Shown: positions 52,247 to 59,731 of the stretch, one piece after another
How the letters are laid out: every line of letters begins with the position of its first letter
Position numbering within the stretch: position 1 is the stretch's first letter
Assembly (NCBI RefSeq): GCF_009905605.1
Contig: NZ_JAAAKZ010000003.1
Location: 620,001 to 684,000 of the forward strand
Length of the DNA stretch: 64,000 nucleotides
Direction: 5' to 3'
Origin: Runella sp. CRIBMP
GTDB lineage: Bacteria; Bacteroidota; Bacteroidia; Cytophagales; Spirosomataceae
Position numbers and translations under genes: made by a program
The notes under the pieces: model-generated
The model's database searches: none
Seen by the model: the letters and a program-made list of their open reading frames with translations, nothing else
Told to the model about the DNA's origin: nothing

Positions 52247-53512
52247 ATGAATCGTCGCGATTTTATTCAAAAAAATACCTTGTTGGGCTTGGGTGCGGTT
52301 GGTGTACCTTTGGCTGGTGCTCAAGTAAATAAAGCTAATGATACGGCCCGGTTGTATTGGGCTAAGTTGTTGTATAAAATTGCCGAGCCTGTGCTCAAAA
52401 ATCTGGCGGAAGGTACGTTGGTAAAAAACTGGAAAGTAGAATACAGCCCCGCTTGGGACAACCGCAACGCAAAAGTAGCCTACTTAGAAGGTTTTGCCCG
52501 AACCATCGTAGGCGTAGCGCCGTGGCTTGCGCTACCCGACGACGCCACCGAAGAAGGGCAGCTGCGCAAAAAAATGAGGGGCTATGCCCTTAAAAGCATC
52601 GAAAACAGCGTGAACCCGTCGCACCCTGATTATATGCTTTGGAGAAAAGAAGGACAGACATTGGTGGATGCGGCGTTTTTGGCGCAAGCCCTCATTAAAG
52701 CCCCCGATGCACTCTGGAAACCACTGGATAATGTTACCCAAAAACGGGTCATTGAAGAATTTAAGTTATTGCGTCGAGTGGTTCCGCCCAACAATAACTG
52801 GGTCTTGTTTGCAGCCATTGTAGAAGCGTTTTTGTTATCTATTGGTGAAGAAGCTGACCGCTACCGCATCGAATTCGGCGTCCGAAAAATCGAAGATTGG
52901 TACGTAGGTGATGGCTGGTTTAAAGACGGTGAAGTCTTTCACACTGATTATTACAACTCTTTCGTCATTCAGCCTATGATGGTCGATGTGCTGCAAACGT
53001 GGCTGGAAGCCAACAAACGACAATCGCCCACGGGCAACCATAAAGTGTTGCAGGAACGTTATACGCTTGCGGTCAAACGAATGCAACGGCACGCCGATTT
53101 TTTGGAAAGATTAATATCCCCCGAAGGTTCTTTCCCAGCCTTTGGCCGTAGCGTAACGTATCGTTTGGGGGCGTTTCAGGCGCTGACCCATGCGGCTTTG
53201 ATTCATCAATTGCCCGAGGGAGTTAGCGCAGCTCAAGTGCGCTGTGCACTCACGGCGGTCATGAAACGGATGTTTGCGCAGGAAGGAATTTTTGACAAAG
53301 ATGGCTGGCTTACGCTGGGTTTTGCGGGGCACCAACCCAATATTGCCGATTCGTATTCCAACGCGGGAAGTATGTATTTGACCACTTTAGGGTTTATTCC
53401 ATTGGGTTTACCCGCCACCGACCCATTCTGGAGCGACCCCGACGCCGAATGGACGCAGCAAAAGGCGTGGTCGGGAAAACCGTTCAAAAAAGACTACGCC
53501 GTAGGCTATTAA
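52247..53512 (+). CDS. Tat-exported DUF2264 protein
   Basis: The 421-residue protein starts MNRRDFIQKNTLLGLG, a twin-arginine leader. Aromatic and acidic stretches (DNRNAKVAYLEGFARTIVG, NNNWVLFAAIVEAFLL, WFKDGEVFHTDYYNSF) match DUF2264, an (alpha/alpha)6-barrel family of presumed carbohydrate-active enzymes. Function is not known to me with certainty; relatives of such barrels act on uronic acid sugars. It ends 6 bp from the stop of the converging murF gene. Confidence 0.82.
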   Translation: MNRRDFIQKNTLLGLGAVGVPLAGAQVNKANDTARLYWAKLLYKIAEPVLKNLAEGTLVKNWKVEYSPAWDNRNAKVAYLEGFARTIVGVAPWLALPDDATEEGQLRKKMRGYALKSIENSVNPSHPDYMLWRKEGQTLVDAAFLAQALIKAPDALWKPLDNVTQKRVIEEFKLLRRVVPPNNNWVLFAAIVEAFLLSIGEEADRYRIEFGVRKIEDWYVGDGWFKDGEVFHTDYYNSFVIQPMMVDVLQTWLEANKRQSPTGNHKVLQERYTLAVKRMQRHADFLERLISPEGSFPAFGRSVTYRLGAFQALTHAALIHQLPEGVSAAQVRCALTAVMKRMFAQEGIFDKDGWLTLGFAGHQPNIADSYSNAGSMYLTTLGFIPLGLPATDPFWSDPDAEWTQQKAWSGKPFKKDYAVGY

Positions 53513-53518
53513 TCTTTG

Positions 53519-54802
53519 TTATAAATAGGGCACAACCGTTTCAAGCCCCATCCCCCGCGAGCCTTTGATAAGCACGTGGGTATTGGTTTGTGGATGGTCT
53601 ACAATCCAATTGTGTAACGAAAATTTGTCGGGGAAATAGTAGGCTTTGGGTAATGCTGGCAGGGCATCCTGCATGAGTTTTCCCGCCAGAATCACTACGT
53701 CGAACTGTTGTTGTGCCACTAATTCCCCCAATGCCAGATGTTCTTGGGGAGATTCTTCGCCGAGTTCGAGCATATCGCCCAAAATCACCATTTTCCGCTC
53801 CGCTTTTAGTCGTCCAAAGTTTTCAACCGCTGCCGACATCGACGAGGGGTTGGCGTTGTAGGCGTCCATAATGATGGTGTTAGTGCCTTTCTGGATGATT
53901 TGAGAGCGGTTGTTGGTGGGATTGTACTCCGCTACCGCTTGGTTGGCCAATGCATTGGAAACGCCAAAATGCGCACCAATGGCCAACGCCACGGCGATAT
54001 TTTCAAAGTTGTATTTTCCTGTCAGGTGAGTTTGGATGTGATTCCCTTCGGCATCACGATACTTCACCAACGGCGAATCTTCCAACAGTACAGGCGCCTG
54101 CTCGCCCGTTAAATAAGTGATTTTTTTCGCAAAAGAACGTTGGGCGGCCATTTCAACGAGCGTAGGATTAGCTCCGTTGATAAACACCGTACCTGCCGAT
54201 TGCGACAACCAATCATACAGCTCTCCTTTTCCGATTTTGACGCCTTCTATTCCGCCAAAACCTTCCAAATGGGCTTTGCCTACGTTGGTAATCAGACCGT
54301 GAGTGGGTTGGGAAATGCTGCTCAAAAGCGCAATTTCTTTTTGGTGGTTGGCACCCATTTCCACCACGGCTATTTCGTAGCTATCGTCGATGGCCAAGAG
54401 GGTAAGCGGTACGCCGATATGATTGTTGAGATTACCTTTGGTGGCGTAGGTTCTGAATTTTTTGGACAATACCGTCGCAATCAACTCTTTGGTGGTGGTT
54501 TTTCCGTTGGAGCCAGTTAAGCCAATCACTGGAATGGATAATTGGCGTCGGTGAAAAGCGGCCAATTGTTGGAGCGCTTCCAGACTATTATCCACCAACA
54601 GATAACGGTTATCCACAGCTATCTCAGGGTTATCCACAATTGCGTACTTTGCGCCCTTTTCGAGCGCGTCTTTGGCGTATAGATTGCCGTCAAACTTGTC
54701 GCCGCGCAGGGCTACAAACAAACATCCTTCGGTAATTTGGCGGGTATCGGTCGATACACCTGTACAGGTGCGAAAAAAATCGTGGAGTTGAGGAATGGTC
54801 AT
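53519..54802 (-). CDS. murF: UDP-N-acetylmuramoyl-tripeptide--D-alanyl-D-alanine ligase
   Basis: The ATG at 54802 gives MTIPQLHDFFRTCTGVSTDT, the usual MurF beginning; an ATG at 54835 adds 11 residues. The ATP-grasp-like Mur ligase P-loop is GLTGSNGKTTTKELI, followed by LNNHIGVPLTLL and VEMGANHQKEI. The C-terminal domain has YNANPSSMSAAVENF. MurF adds D-Ala-D-Ala to the cytosolic peptidoglycan precursor and is essential. It appears here apart from the usual division/cell wall cluster. Confidence 0.96.
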   Translation of the reverse strand: MTIPQLHDFFRTCTGVSTDTRQITEGCLFVALRGDKFDGNLYAKDALEKGAKYAIVDNPEIAVDNRYLLVDNSLEALQQLAAFHRRQLSIPVIGLTGSNGKTTTKELIATVLSKKFRTYATKGNLNNHIGVPLTLLAIDDSYEIAVVEMGANHQKEIALLSSISQPTHGLITNVGKAHLEGFGGIEGVKIGKGELYDWLSQSAGTVFINGANPTLVEMAAQRSFAKKITYLTGEQAPVLLEDSPLVKYRDAEGNHIQTHLTGKYNFENIAVALAIGAHFGVSNALANQAVAEYNPTNNRSQIIQKGTNTIIMDAYNANPSSMSAAVENFGRLKAERKMVILGDMLELGEESPQEHLALGELVAQQQFDVVILAGKLMQDALPALPKAYYFPDKFSLHNWIVDHPQTNTHVLIKGSRGMGLETVVPYL

Positions 54803-54842
54803 TCTAAGCGGTAGTATGTATTGAGGATTGGGCATTTAGAGG

Positions 54843-55541
54843 CTATTGTTCTTTGCTCCATATTTCATAAATCTTGGCGCCAGCGCTGCTCAGGCCGCTA
54901 TGGTGCCAGTCTTTGCGGTCTTTAAGCTCATAATCAAAACTGAGCGAAGCTCCAACGCGGTTGTTGTCGCGGCTAAAAAAGTCAATGGTTTCGGTGTATT
55001 TCCCATCTTTAATGGTGTAGGTTCCGCCGCCAGTTCCCGAAAACTGTTTGGTCTCAGGATTGATGGCTACCCACTGAAAACGCGTGTCGGTGAGCATTTT
55101 GAGGGTTTTTCGCGCGCCGCGCTGCATGGGGGTGATTTTGTTGTCGTTGCCCATACGGCCCGTAATACGATAGACAGCGGCAGCGGGGGTATTGGCATCA
55201 TCTACCTGTTGCCATTCGCCCAAGCCCTCAACTGAAAATTTATTGCCTGAAAAATTAATTTTAAAACTCAATGTCTTACCTACTTTGGACGTATCCGCCG
55301 AATTGAACTCGCTTTTGTAGGTGAGAGTACCGTCGGTGAGGTTATAAACACCCCCTTCTGTGTATAAAAATTCCTTTTCTTGGAAACGTGAAACCATCAG
55401 GTAATTGTCTGAGCAAATCAACATCGTCGTTTTTCCATCAGAAGAAGATTGTTTCCATGCACCCTTGATCTGGCCCAATGCCTCTGCTGCAAATAAAAGA
55501 CCTAAAACAACAATTTGCGATAGGTAAAATAGCTTTTTCAT
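54843..55541 (-). CDS. secreted protein with two lipocalin-like domains, unknown function
   Basis: The ATG at 55541 gives a signal peptide (MKKLFYLSQIVVLGLLFAAEALG); the frame upstream to 55598 has none. Two similar halves follow: one with GAWKQSSSDGKTTMLICSDN and one with GARKTLKMLTDTRFQWVAIN, each continuing through a GG-TYTIKDG/GGVYNLTDG motif and a KVGKTLSF/RVGASLSF strand. The internal duplication and pattern suggest a small beta-barrel family common in Bacteroidota. No function is recognised. It precedes murF by 40 bp. Confidence 0.65.
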   Translation of the reverse strand: MKKLFYLSQIVVLGLLFAAEALGQIKGAWKQSSSDGKTTMLICSDNYLMVSRFQEKEFLYTEGGVYNLTDGTLTYKSEFNSADTSKVGKTLSFKINFSGNKFSVEGLGEWQQVDDANTPAAAVYRITGRMGNDNKITPMQRGARKTLKMLTDTRFQWVAINPETKQFSGTGGGTYTIKDGKYTETIDFFSRDNNRVGASLSFDYELKDRKDWHHSGLSSAGAKIYEIWSKEQ

Positions 55542-55598
55542 ACTTTGGACAAGGTTTCGTTTTTTAAGCAAATTTAAGCCAAAACCCTGCAAAAACAA

Positions 55599-55628
55599 TA
55601 AAGCAGCTCATCTCAATGAGCTGCTTTA
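55599..55628 (-). terminator. intrinsic terminator of the AraC-type gene
   Basis: A 13-bp stem (TAAAGCAGCTCAT with ATGAGCTGCTTTA, 55599-55611 and 55616-55628) and 4-base loop are followed on the minus strand by a T-rich tract (TTGTTTTTG). It lies 22 bp after the stop of the AraC-type gene. Confidence 0.82.
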
Positions 55629-55650
55629 TAAGTCAATCTATTTTTCACCT

Positions 55651-56577
55651 TTAAACGTTCATCAGCGATTCGCGGCGGCGCATCTTGCCGGCCGGAATAC
55701 CAAACATCATTTTGAAGCGACGGCAGAAATAGGCGGTGTCTTTGTAGCCCACTTCAGCTCCGATGGCCCGAATGCTTTTCTTTGACGTACGGAGCAGCGT
55801 TACGGCTTCTTCCATACGTTGGTATTCAATATAATCCTGGGGATTGATACCCGTCAGCATTTTGAAGTATTGTCCTACGTAATCTTCGGAAACGTTGGCG
55901 ACGTTGGCCAACACTTTGTTGGATAAATCTCCCCCCAAATTATCTTTGATGTAGGCAAAAATATCAATCAAGCGTGGGTCTTTGAAATAAGTACTGTTGG
56001 TCACCAATTGCTCCACAAACAGCTTATTCTTCAAAATATACCTAATCACCTCAATGGCTAGTTCTTCGGTCTTGATTTTGATGATACGGCCGCGCCCCGG
56101 AGTCTCGTTAAAATCTTCCTGAAGAATCTCGCCGATCAGGCGCCCCAAGTAGGAATTGTTTTTGATGATGAAAGGAGGAATGTCCAACGACGTAAAGAAG
56201 TTGACCGAATCAAACACCTTGGCATCAAACGCAACTAGACCAAACGAGTGAGGAATTTTTCCAACCTGAGTGGCATCGCGCAAACTGTCGAAATACAACT
56301 CACGACGCGTCAAGAATTCTTCGTTGCTGACCACTTTGGGTTGCACGTTGTCGCCGCTGCTGTAGGTTACGGTGGCATGTTTTCCACCTGGGATGAACAG
56401 CATATCGCCGACTTCTATTTTTTCGTTGGCAAACAATACCTCTCCATCATAGAGGATCATCAACGAGTTTTCGACGTCGTAAAAGTTTTTAATTGTGATG
56501 GTTTGCAGCATACGGATGTGACGAGCCTTGATAAACTTCACTCCGAGCGATTCGATGATTTTATTATAATCTTCCAT
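55651..56577 (-). CDS. AraC-family transcriptional regulator
   Basis: The 308-residue protein has an N-terminal cupin-like sensing half (LMILYDGEVLFANEKIEVGD, LFIPGGKHATVTY). The C-terminal AraC DNA-binding domain (about 205-300) shows LANVANVSEDYVGQYFKMLT and the second HTH IRAIGAEVGYKDTAYFCRRF. The ligand is unknown. Upstream of its start lies a 17-bp-period direct repeat that could be its own operator. Confidence 0.93.
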   Translation of the reverse strand: MEDYNKIIESLGVKFIKARHIRMLQTITIKNFYDVENSLMILYDGEVLFANEKIEVGDMLFIPGGKHATVTYSSGDNVQPKVVSNEEFLTRRELYFDSLRDATQVGKIPHSFGLVAFDAKVFDSVNFFTSLDIPPFIIKNNSYLGRLIGEILQEDFNETPGRGRIIKIKTEELAIEVIRYILKNKLFVEQLVTNSTYFKDPRLIDIFAYIKDNLGGDLSNKVLANVANVSEDYVGQYFKMLTGINPQDYIEYQRMEEAVTLLRTSKKSIRAIGAEVGYKDTAYFCRRFKMMFGIPAGKMRRRESLMNV

Positions 56578-57073
56578 TGGGTAATGGTTAAGTGCGTTGC
56601 TTGTATTCTTACGAAAAACGGATATTCTTTAAAATTTGTACAAAACTAATAATTGTACAAAACTAATACAAGTGTGGAATTTTTTTCAATATAAAAAAAA
56701 GTACACGAATCCTGCAAGAAAACGCATACTTTTTTTTATAAAAACAGTAAAAATTGGATTATTTGGGCTTTTTGCCCCAATAGGGCTATTGAGAAATTTT
56801 GTATTTCAGGGGTACTTTTTTTGAAAAATATTTTTTTTAAAGAAAGAATCGGAGGAATAAACGATGCATTTTGCGTTTTGTCTAATCTTTCCTTAATCCA
56901 AATAATCTGGTTTTGAGGGTTTGCGATACTTTGGTAAAAAAAGACATTGCTTGGGCATGAAAGGTACCAGCCAATTTTTTTAGAAAGCAGAATTGTAGTA
57001 TAGCAAGGGCAGGGAATAAAATGCTGGTGTGTGTGTTGACGATTTCCGTAGGGGAGAAGCGGAGCATTTTGCG
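56578..57073. other. long AT-rich intergenic region without a gene
   Basis: About 500 bp between the AraC-type gene and the acyl-CoA dehydrogenase terminator. It is rich in A and T runs. The only structure seen is the direct repeat at 56636-56668. Short open frames here have no family similarity and no start context, and look accidental. Confidence 0.6.
56636..56668. promoter_or_regulatory. direct repeat upstream of the AraC-type gene
   Basis: The 16-base sequence TTGTACAAAACTAATA occurs twice (56636-56651 and 56653-56668), a 17-bp spacing, 59-91 bp before the start of the AraC-type gene. AraC-family proteins often bind direct repeats of about this length, so this may be an autoregulatory site; that is inference. 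Confidence 0.5.
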
Positions 57074-57111
57074 AAATCAATAAAGCGGGTGTTGGCCCGC
57101 TTTATTGATTT
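57074..57111 (-). terminator. long hairpin after the acyl-CoA dehydrogenase gene
   Basis: A 16-bp perfect stem (57074-57089 with 57096-57111) with loop TGTTGG lies 15 bp beyond the stop at 57126. On the minus strand the stem's 3' arm ends CTTTATTGATTT. It is a probable terminator, though a separate T-run is missing. Confidence 0.65.
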
Positions 57112-57125
57112 GATAATTTTCGTTT

Positions 57126-58295
57126 TTACCGGATTAGCTCCCGGGCAATGACCAATTTTTGTATTTCAGAAGTGCCTTCATAAATCTGCGTAATCTTGGC
57201 GTCGCGCATCATACGCTCTACGTGGTATTCTTTGACATAACCGTACCCACCGTGAATCTGCACGGCTTCGGTGGTAGCCCACATGGCTACATCAGACGCA
57301 AAAAGCTTGGCCATGGCGGCGGCTTCTACGTAGTCTTTGCCTTCATCTTTGAGTCGTGCCGCTTTATATACCAATAAGCGCGCCGCTTCTATTTTGGTAG
57401 CCATTTCGGCAAGTTTGAATTGGATGGCTTGGTGCTCAAAAATGGGCTTTCCAAAGGCTTTTCGTTCTTGCGAATATTTCAACGAAAGCTCAAAAGCTCC
57501 CGCCGCAATGCCCAGCGCCTGAGCGGCAATGCCGATACGACCGCCGTTGAGGGTGCTCATGGCAAATTTAAACCCAAATCCATCCGCGCCGATGCGGTTT
57601 TCTTTGGGGACTTTTACATCGCTAAACATGAGCGAATGCGTATCTGAGGCACGGATGCCCATTTTGTCTTCTTTTTTTCCGACCGCAAACCCATTCCAAC
57701 CTTTTTCTACAATCAGACAGTTGATGCCTTTGTGTTTGAGTTCAGGGTGGGTTTGGGCAATCACTAAGCAAACCGACGAAATGCCGCCGTTGGTAATCCA
57801 GTTTTTGGTGCCGTTGACGAGGTAATAATCCCCTTTGTCTTCGGCGGTGGTGTGTTGGGAGGTGGCATCTGAGCCTGCTTCGGGTTCGGAAAGACAAAAA
57901 GCTCCGACTATTTCGCCAGAGGCCAATCGGGTGAGGTATTTTTGTTTTTGTTCTTCGGTGCCGTAGGCTTCCAAGCCGTAGCAAACCAACGAGTTATTAA
58001 CCGAAACTATCACCGATGCAGAAGCGTCTACTTTAGAAAGCTCTTCCATCGCCAGTACGTACGATACCGTGTCCATGCCGCCACCGCCGTATTCTGGCGA
58101 GACCATCATGCCCATAAACCCCAACTCGCCCATGCGTTTAAGGAGTTTAGGGTCAAATTTTTGCTCGTTGTCGCGCTCTAAAATGCCCGGTAGAAGTTCG
58201 TTTTGGGCAAAATCGCGGGCGGCTTCTTTTACCGCCAAATGTTCTTCGGAAAGGTTGAAGTTCAGACCTTCTAAAAGGGTGTCTTTGAATGCCAT
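57126..58295 (-). CDS. acyl-CoA dehydrogenase
   Basis: The ATG at 58295 gives MAFKDTLLEGLNFNLSEEHL and a 389-residue protein of normal family length; the frame continues 21 codons upstream without similarity. Family signatures are GAFCLSEPEAGSDATS, FGKPIFEHQAIQFKLAEM and the C-terminal KITQIYEGTSEIQKLVIAR with the catalytic Glu. It oxidises acyl-CoA thioesters to 2-enoyl-CoA with FAD. Its neighbours (FabG-type SDR, MaoC dehydratase) suggest a small beta-oxidation-like or branched-chain-acid module. A good promoter lies 33-63 bp before the start. Confidence 0.95.
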   Translation of the reverse strand: MAFKDTLLEGLNFNLSEEHLAVKEAARDFAQNELLPGILERDNEQKFDPKLLKRMGELGFMGMMVSPEYGGGGMDTVSYVLAMEELSKVDASASVIVSVNNSLVCYGLEAYGTEEQKQKYLTRLASGEIVGAFCLSEPEAGSDATSQHTTAEDKGDYYLVNGTKNWITNGGISSVCLVIAQTHPELKHKGINCLIVEKGWNGFAVGKKEDKMGIRASDTHSLMFSDVKVPKENRIGADGFGFKFAMSTLNGGRIGIAAQALGIAAGAFELSLKYSQERKAFGKPIFEHQAIQFKLAEMATKIEAARLLVYKAARLKDEGKDYVEAAAMAKLFASDVAMWATTEAVQIHGGYGYVKEYHVERMMRDAKITQIYEGTSEIQKLVIARELIR

Positions 58296-58327
58296 AATGA
58301 AGTGTATGAGTTTTCTTGACTTTTGCC

Positions 58328-58358
58328 CAAAGATACATTTTTCAAAAAAGGTATGCAA
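58328..58358 (-). promoter_or_regulatory. promoter of the acyl-CoA dehydrogenase gene
   Basis: On the minus strand TTG (58356-58358) is followed after 20 bp by TATCTTTG (58328-58335), matching the Bacteroidota sigma-ABfr pattern TTG-N19-20-TAnnTTTG. The start codon at 58295 is 33 bp downstream. Confidence 0.7.
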
Positions 58359-58369
58359 GCATACTTATT

Positions 58370-59104
58370 TTATGCTACACCGCCATTGACACTCAATGTG
58401 TGTCCATTCACATATCCAGCTTCTTCAGAAGCCAAATAAAGATAAGCGTTGGCGATGTCTTCCGGCAGGCCCATGCGTTTTGCGGGGATTGCGGCCACGG
58501 TTTGATTGCGTACTTCTTCTGGAATCAGGTCGGTCATGTCGGTTTTGATGAATCCCGGGGCCACGGCGTTGGCGGTGATGTTGTATTTTCCGAGCTCTTT
58601 GGCCCATGTTTTCACCATTCCGATGATGGCGGCTTTGGTAGCTACGTAGTTGGTTTGACCAAAATTGCCCGTTTGTCCTACCACCGAAGAGGTACAGATG
58701 ATGCGGCCGTATTTATTTTCAACCATGTAAGAAACCACCGTTTTGGTGCAGTTAAAAACACCGTTGAGGTTGATGTCTATTACCTGCGCCCATTCTTGAT
58801 ACGACATTTTGAGCAAGGATTTGTCGCGGGTGATGCCCGCATTGTTGACCAAAATATCAATTTGACCATACCTCTCAAAGATGTCGCGGGCGGCGGCTTC
58901 AATGGCGGGTACGTCGGTTACGCTGATTTTGGTAAATTCTGCCGAATAACCTTTGTCTCTGAGTTCTTGTGCGGTTTGTTCACCAGCGTCAAGCATATCC
59001 CAGATGATGACTTTGGCCCCTTCGCGGGTAAATATTTCGGCAGTAGCTTTGCCGATGCCGCGTGCACCGCCCGTAATGATAGCAACTTTGTTTTCTAAAC
59101 GCAT
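58370..59104 (-). CDS. 3-oxoacyl-ACP/CoA reductase-type SDR (FabG-like)
   Basis: The protein has 244 residues. TGGARGIGKAT is the NAD(P)-binding loop, NNAGI and the Ser-Tyr-Lys catalytic set with YVATKAAI follow, and KTDMTDLIPEEVR and AGYVNGHTLSVNGG end as in FabG/PhaB reductases. It reduces 3-oxoacyl thioesters. Its place between acyl-CoA dehydrogenase and MaoC genes suggests a role on CoA-bound substrates rather than in bulk fatty acid synthesis. Confidence 0.9.
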   Translation of the reverse strand: MRLENKVAIITGGARGIGKATAEIFTREGAKVIIWDMLDAGEQTAQELRDKGYSAEFTKISVTDVPAIEAAARDIFERYGQIDILVNNAGITRDKSLLKMSYQEWAQVIDINLNGVFNCTKTVVSYMVENKYGRIICTSSVVGQTGNFGQTNYVATKAAIIGMVKTWAKELGKYNITANAVAPGFIKTDMTDLIPEEVRNQTVAAIPAKRMGLPEDIANAYLYLASEEAGYVNGHTLSVNGGVA

Positions 59105-59147
59105 TTTAATTCGTTTTTAGGTTGATGATTTTAAAGGGTTCGGAACA

Positions 59148-59218
59148 CAGAGACTGGAAATACGGAAAACGAAGCATGTTCATAAATACGTTCTCCATAC
59201 TCCGTTTTTCAGTCTCTG
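59148..59218. repeat. inverted repeat between SDR and MaoC genes
   Basis: CAGAGACTG (59148-59156) pairs with CAGTCTCTG (59210-59218); a further ACGGA/TCCGT pair lies inside. The arm sequence resembles the CACAGAG-type stretch also seen near 2090. It may be a dispersed element rather than a gene-specific terminator. Confidence 0.4.
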
Positions 59219-59222
59219 ATTT

Positions 59223-59678
59223 TCATTCAAACATAAGCGTAATCAATTCGGCAACGCAGGCGGGTTTGGCGCTCCCTTCAAGTTCAAAGGTGGCTTCTAT
59301 CACCGATTTGACGCCGTTTGGTTGTTGGTCTTCTACCTCTTTAAGGATGGCGTGCATTCGTATTCGACTTCCCGTGGGGACGGGCGAGGTAAAACGCACT
59401 TTGTTGGTTCCGTAATTAAGACCCATTTTGACCGACTGTACTTGATACATTTCGTACATGAACTTCGGGGCCAGCGAGAGGGTCAAAAAACCGTGGGCAA
59501 TGGTCGTTTTGAAAGGCGAAAGCTTCGCCAATTCTGTATTAACGTGAATCCACTGATTGTCGCCCGTAGCTTTGGCAAAATCATTGACCTTTTCTTGGGT
59601 GATGGTCACCCAGTCGCTGCTTCCGAGCGACTGCCCAATGTGGGCGCGGAAAGCGGCAAGCGTATCAAACGTAATCAT
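59223..59678 (-). CDS. MaoC-family (R)-specific enoyl-CoA hydratase
   Basis: The protein has 151 residues. The hot-dog fold hydratase motif is seen as FAKATGDNQWIHVNTELA followed by TIAHGFLTLSL, where Asp and His of the (R)-hydratase site occur. It hydrates 2-enoyl-CoA to (R)-3-hydroxyacyl-CoA. With the acyl-CoA dehydrogenase and the FabG-like reductase downstream it forms a plausible three-enzyme route. It is separated from the reductase gene by 118 bp holding an inverted repeat. Confidence 0.92.
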   Translation of the reverse strand: MITFDTLAAFRAHIGQSLGSSDWVTITQEKVNDFAKATGDNQWIHVNTELAKLSPFKTTIAHGFLTLSLAPKFMYEMYQVQSVKMGLNYGTNKVRFTSPVPTGSRIRMHAILKEVEDQQPNGVKSVIEATFELEGSAKPACVAELITLMFE

Positions 59679-59697
59679 AAGAAAGAGGTTTAGGATG

Positions 59698-59726
59698 GTA
59701 GGGGCAGGCTTTACGTCTGCCCCTAC
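59698..59726. repeat. REP-like palindrome
   Basis: GTAGGGGCAG and CTGCCCCTAC form a perfect 10-bp stem around a 9-base loop between the MaoC gene and the peptidase stop. No T-run follows. The GTAGGGGC...GCCCCTAC form is typical of dispersed palindromes in many bacteria; a copy number in this genome cannot be seen from one window. Confidence 0.6.
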
Positions 59727-59731
59727 GATTA

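Noticed and set aside
56636-57080. Short open frames in the AT-rich region
   Set aside because: No similarity, no plausible start site, and low-complexity composition.
58316-59098. 260-codon plus-strand frame
   Set aside because: Mirror of the FabG-like gene; its composition (His-, Phe- and Gly-rich) is typical for an antisense frame of a conserved SDR.
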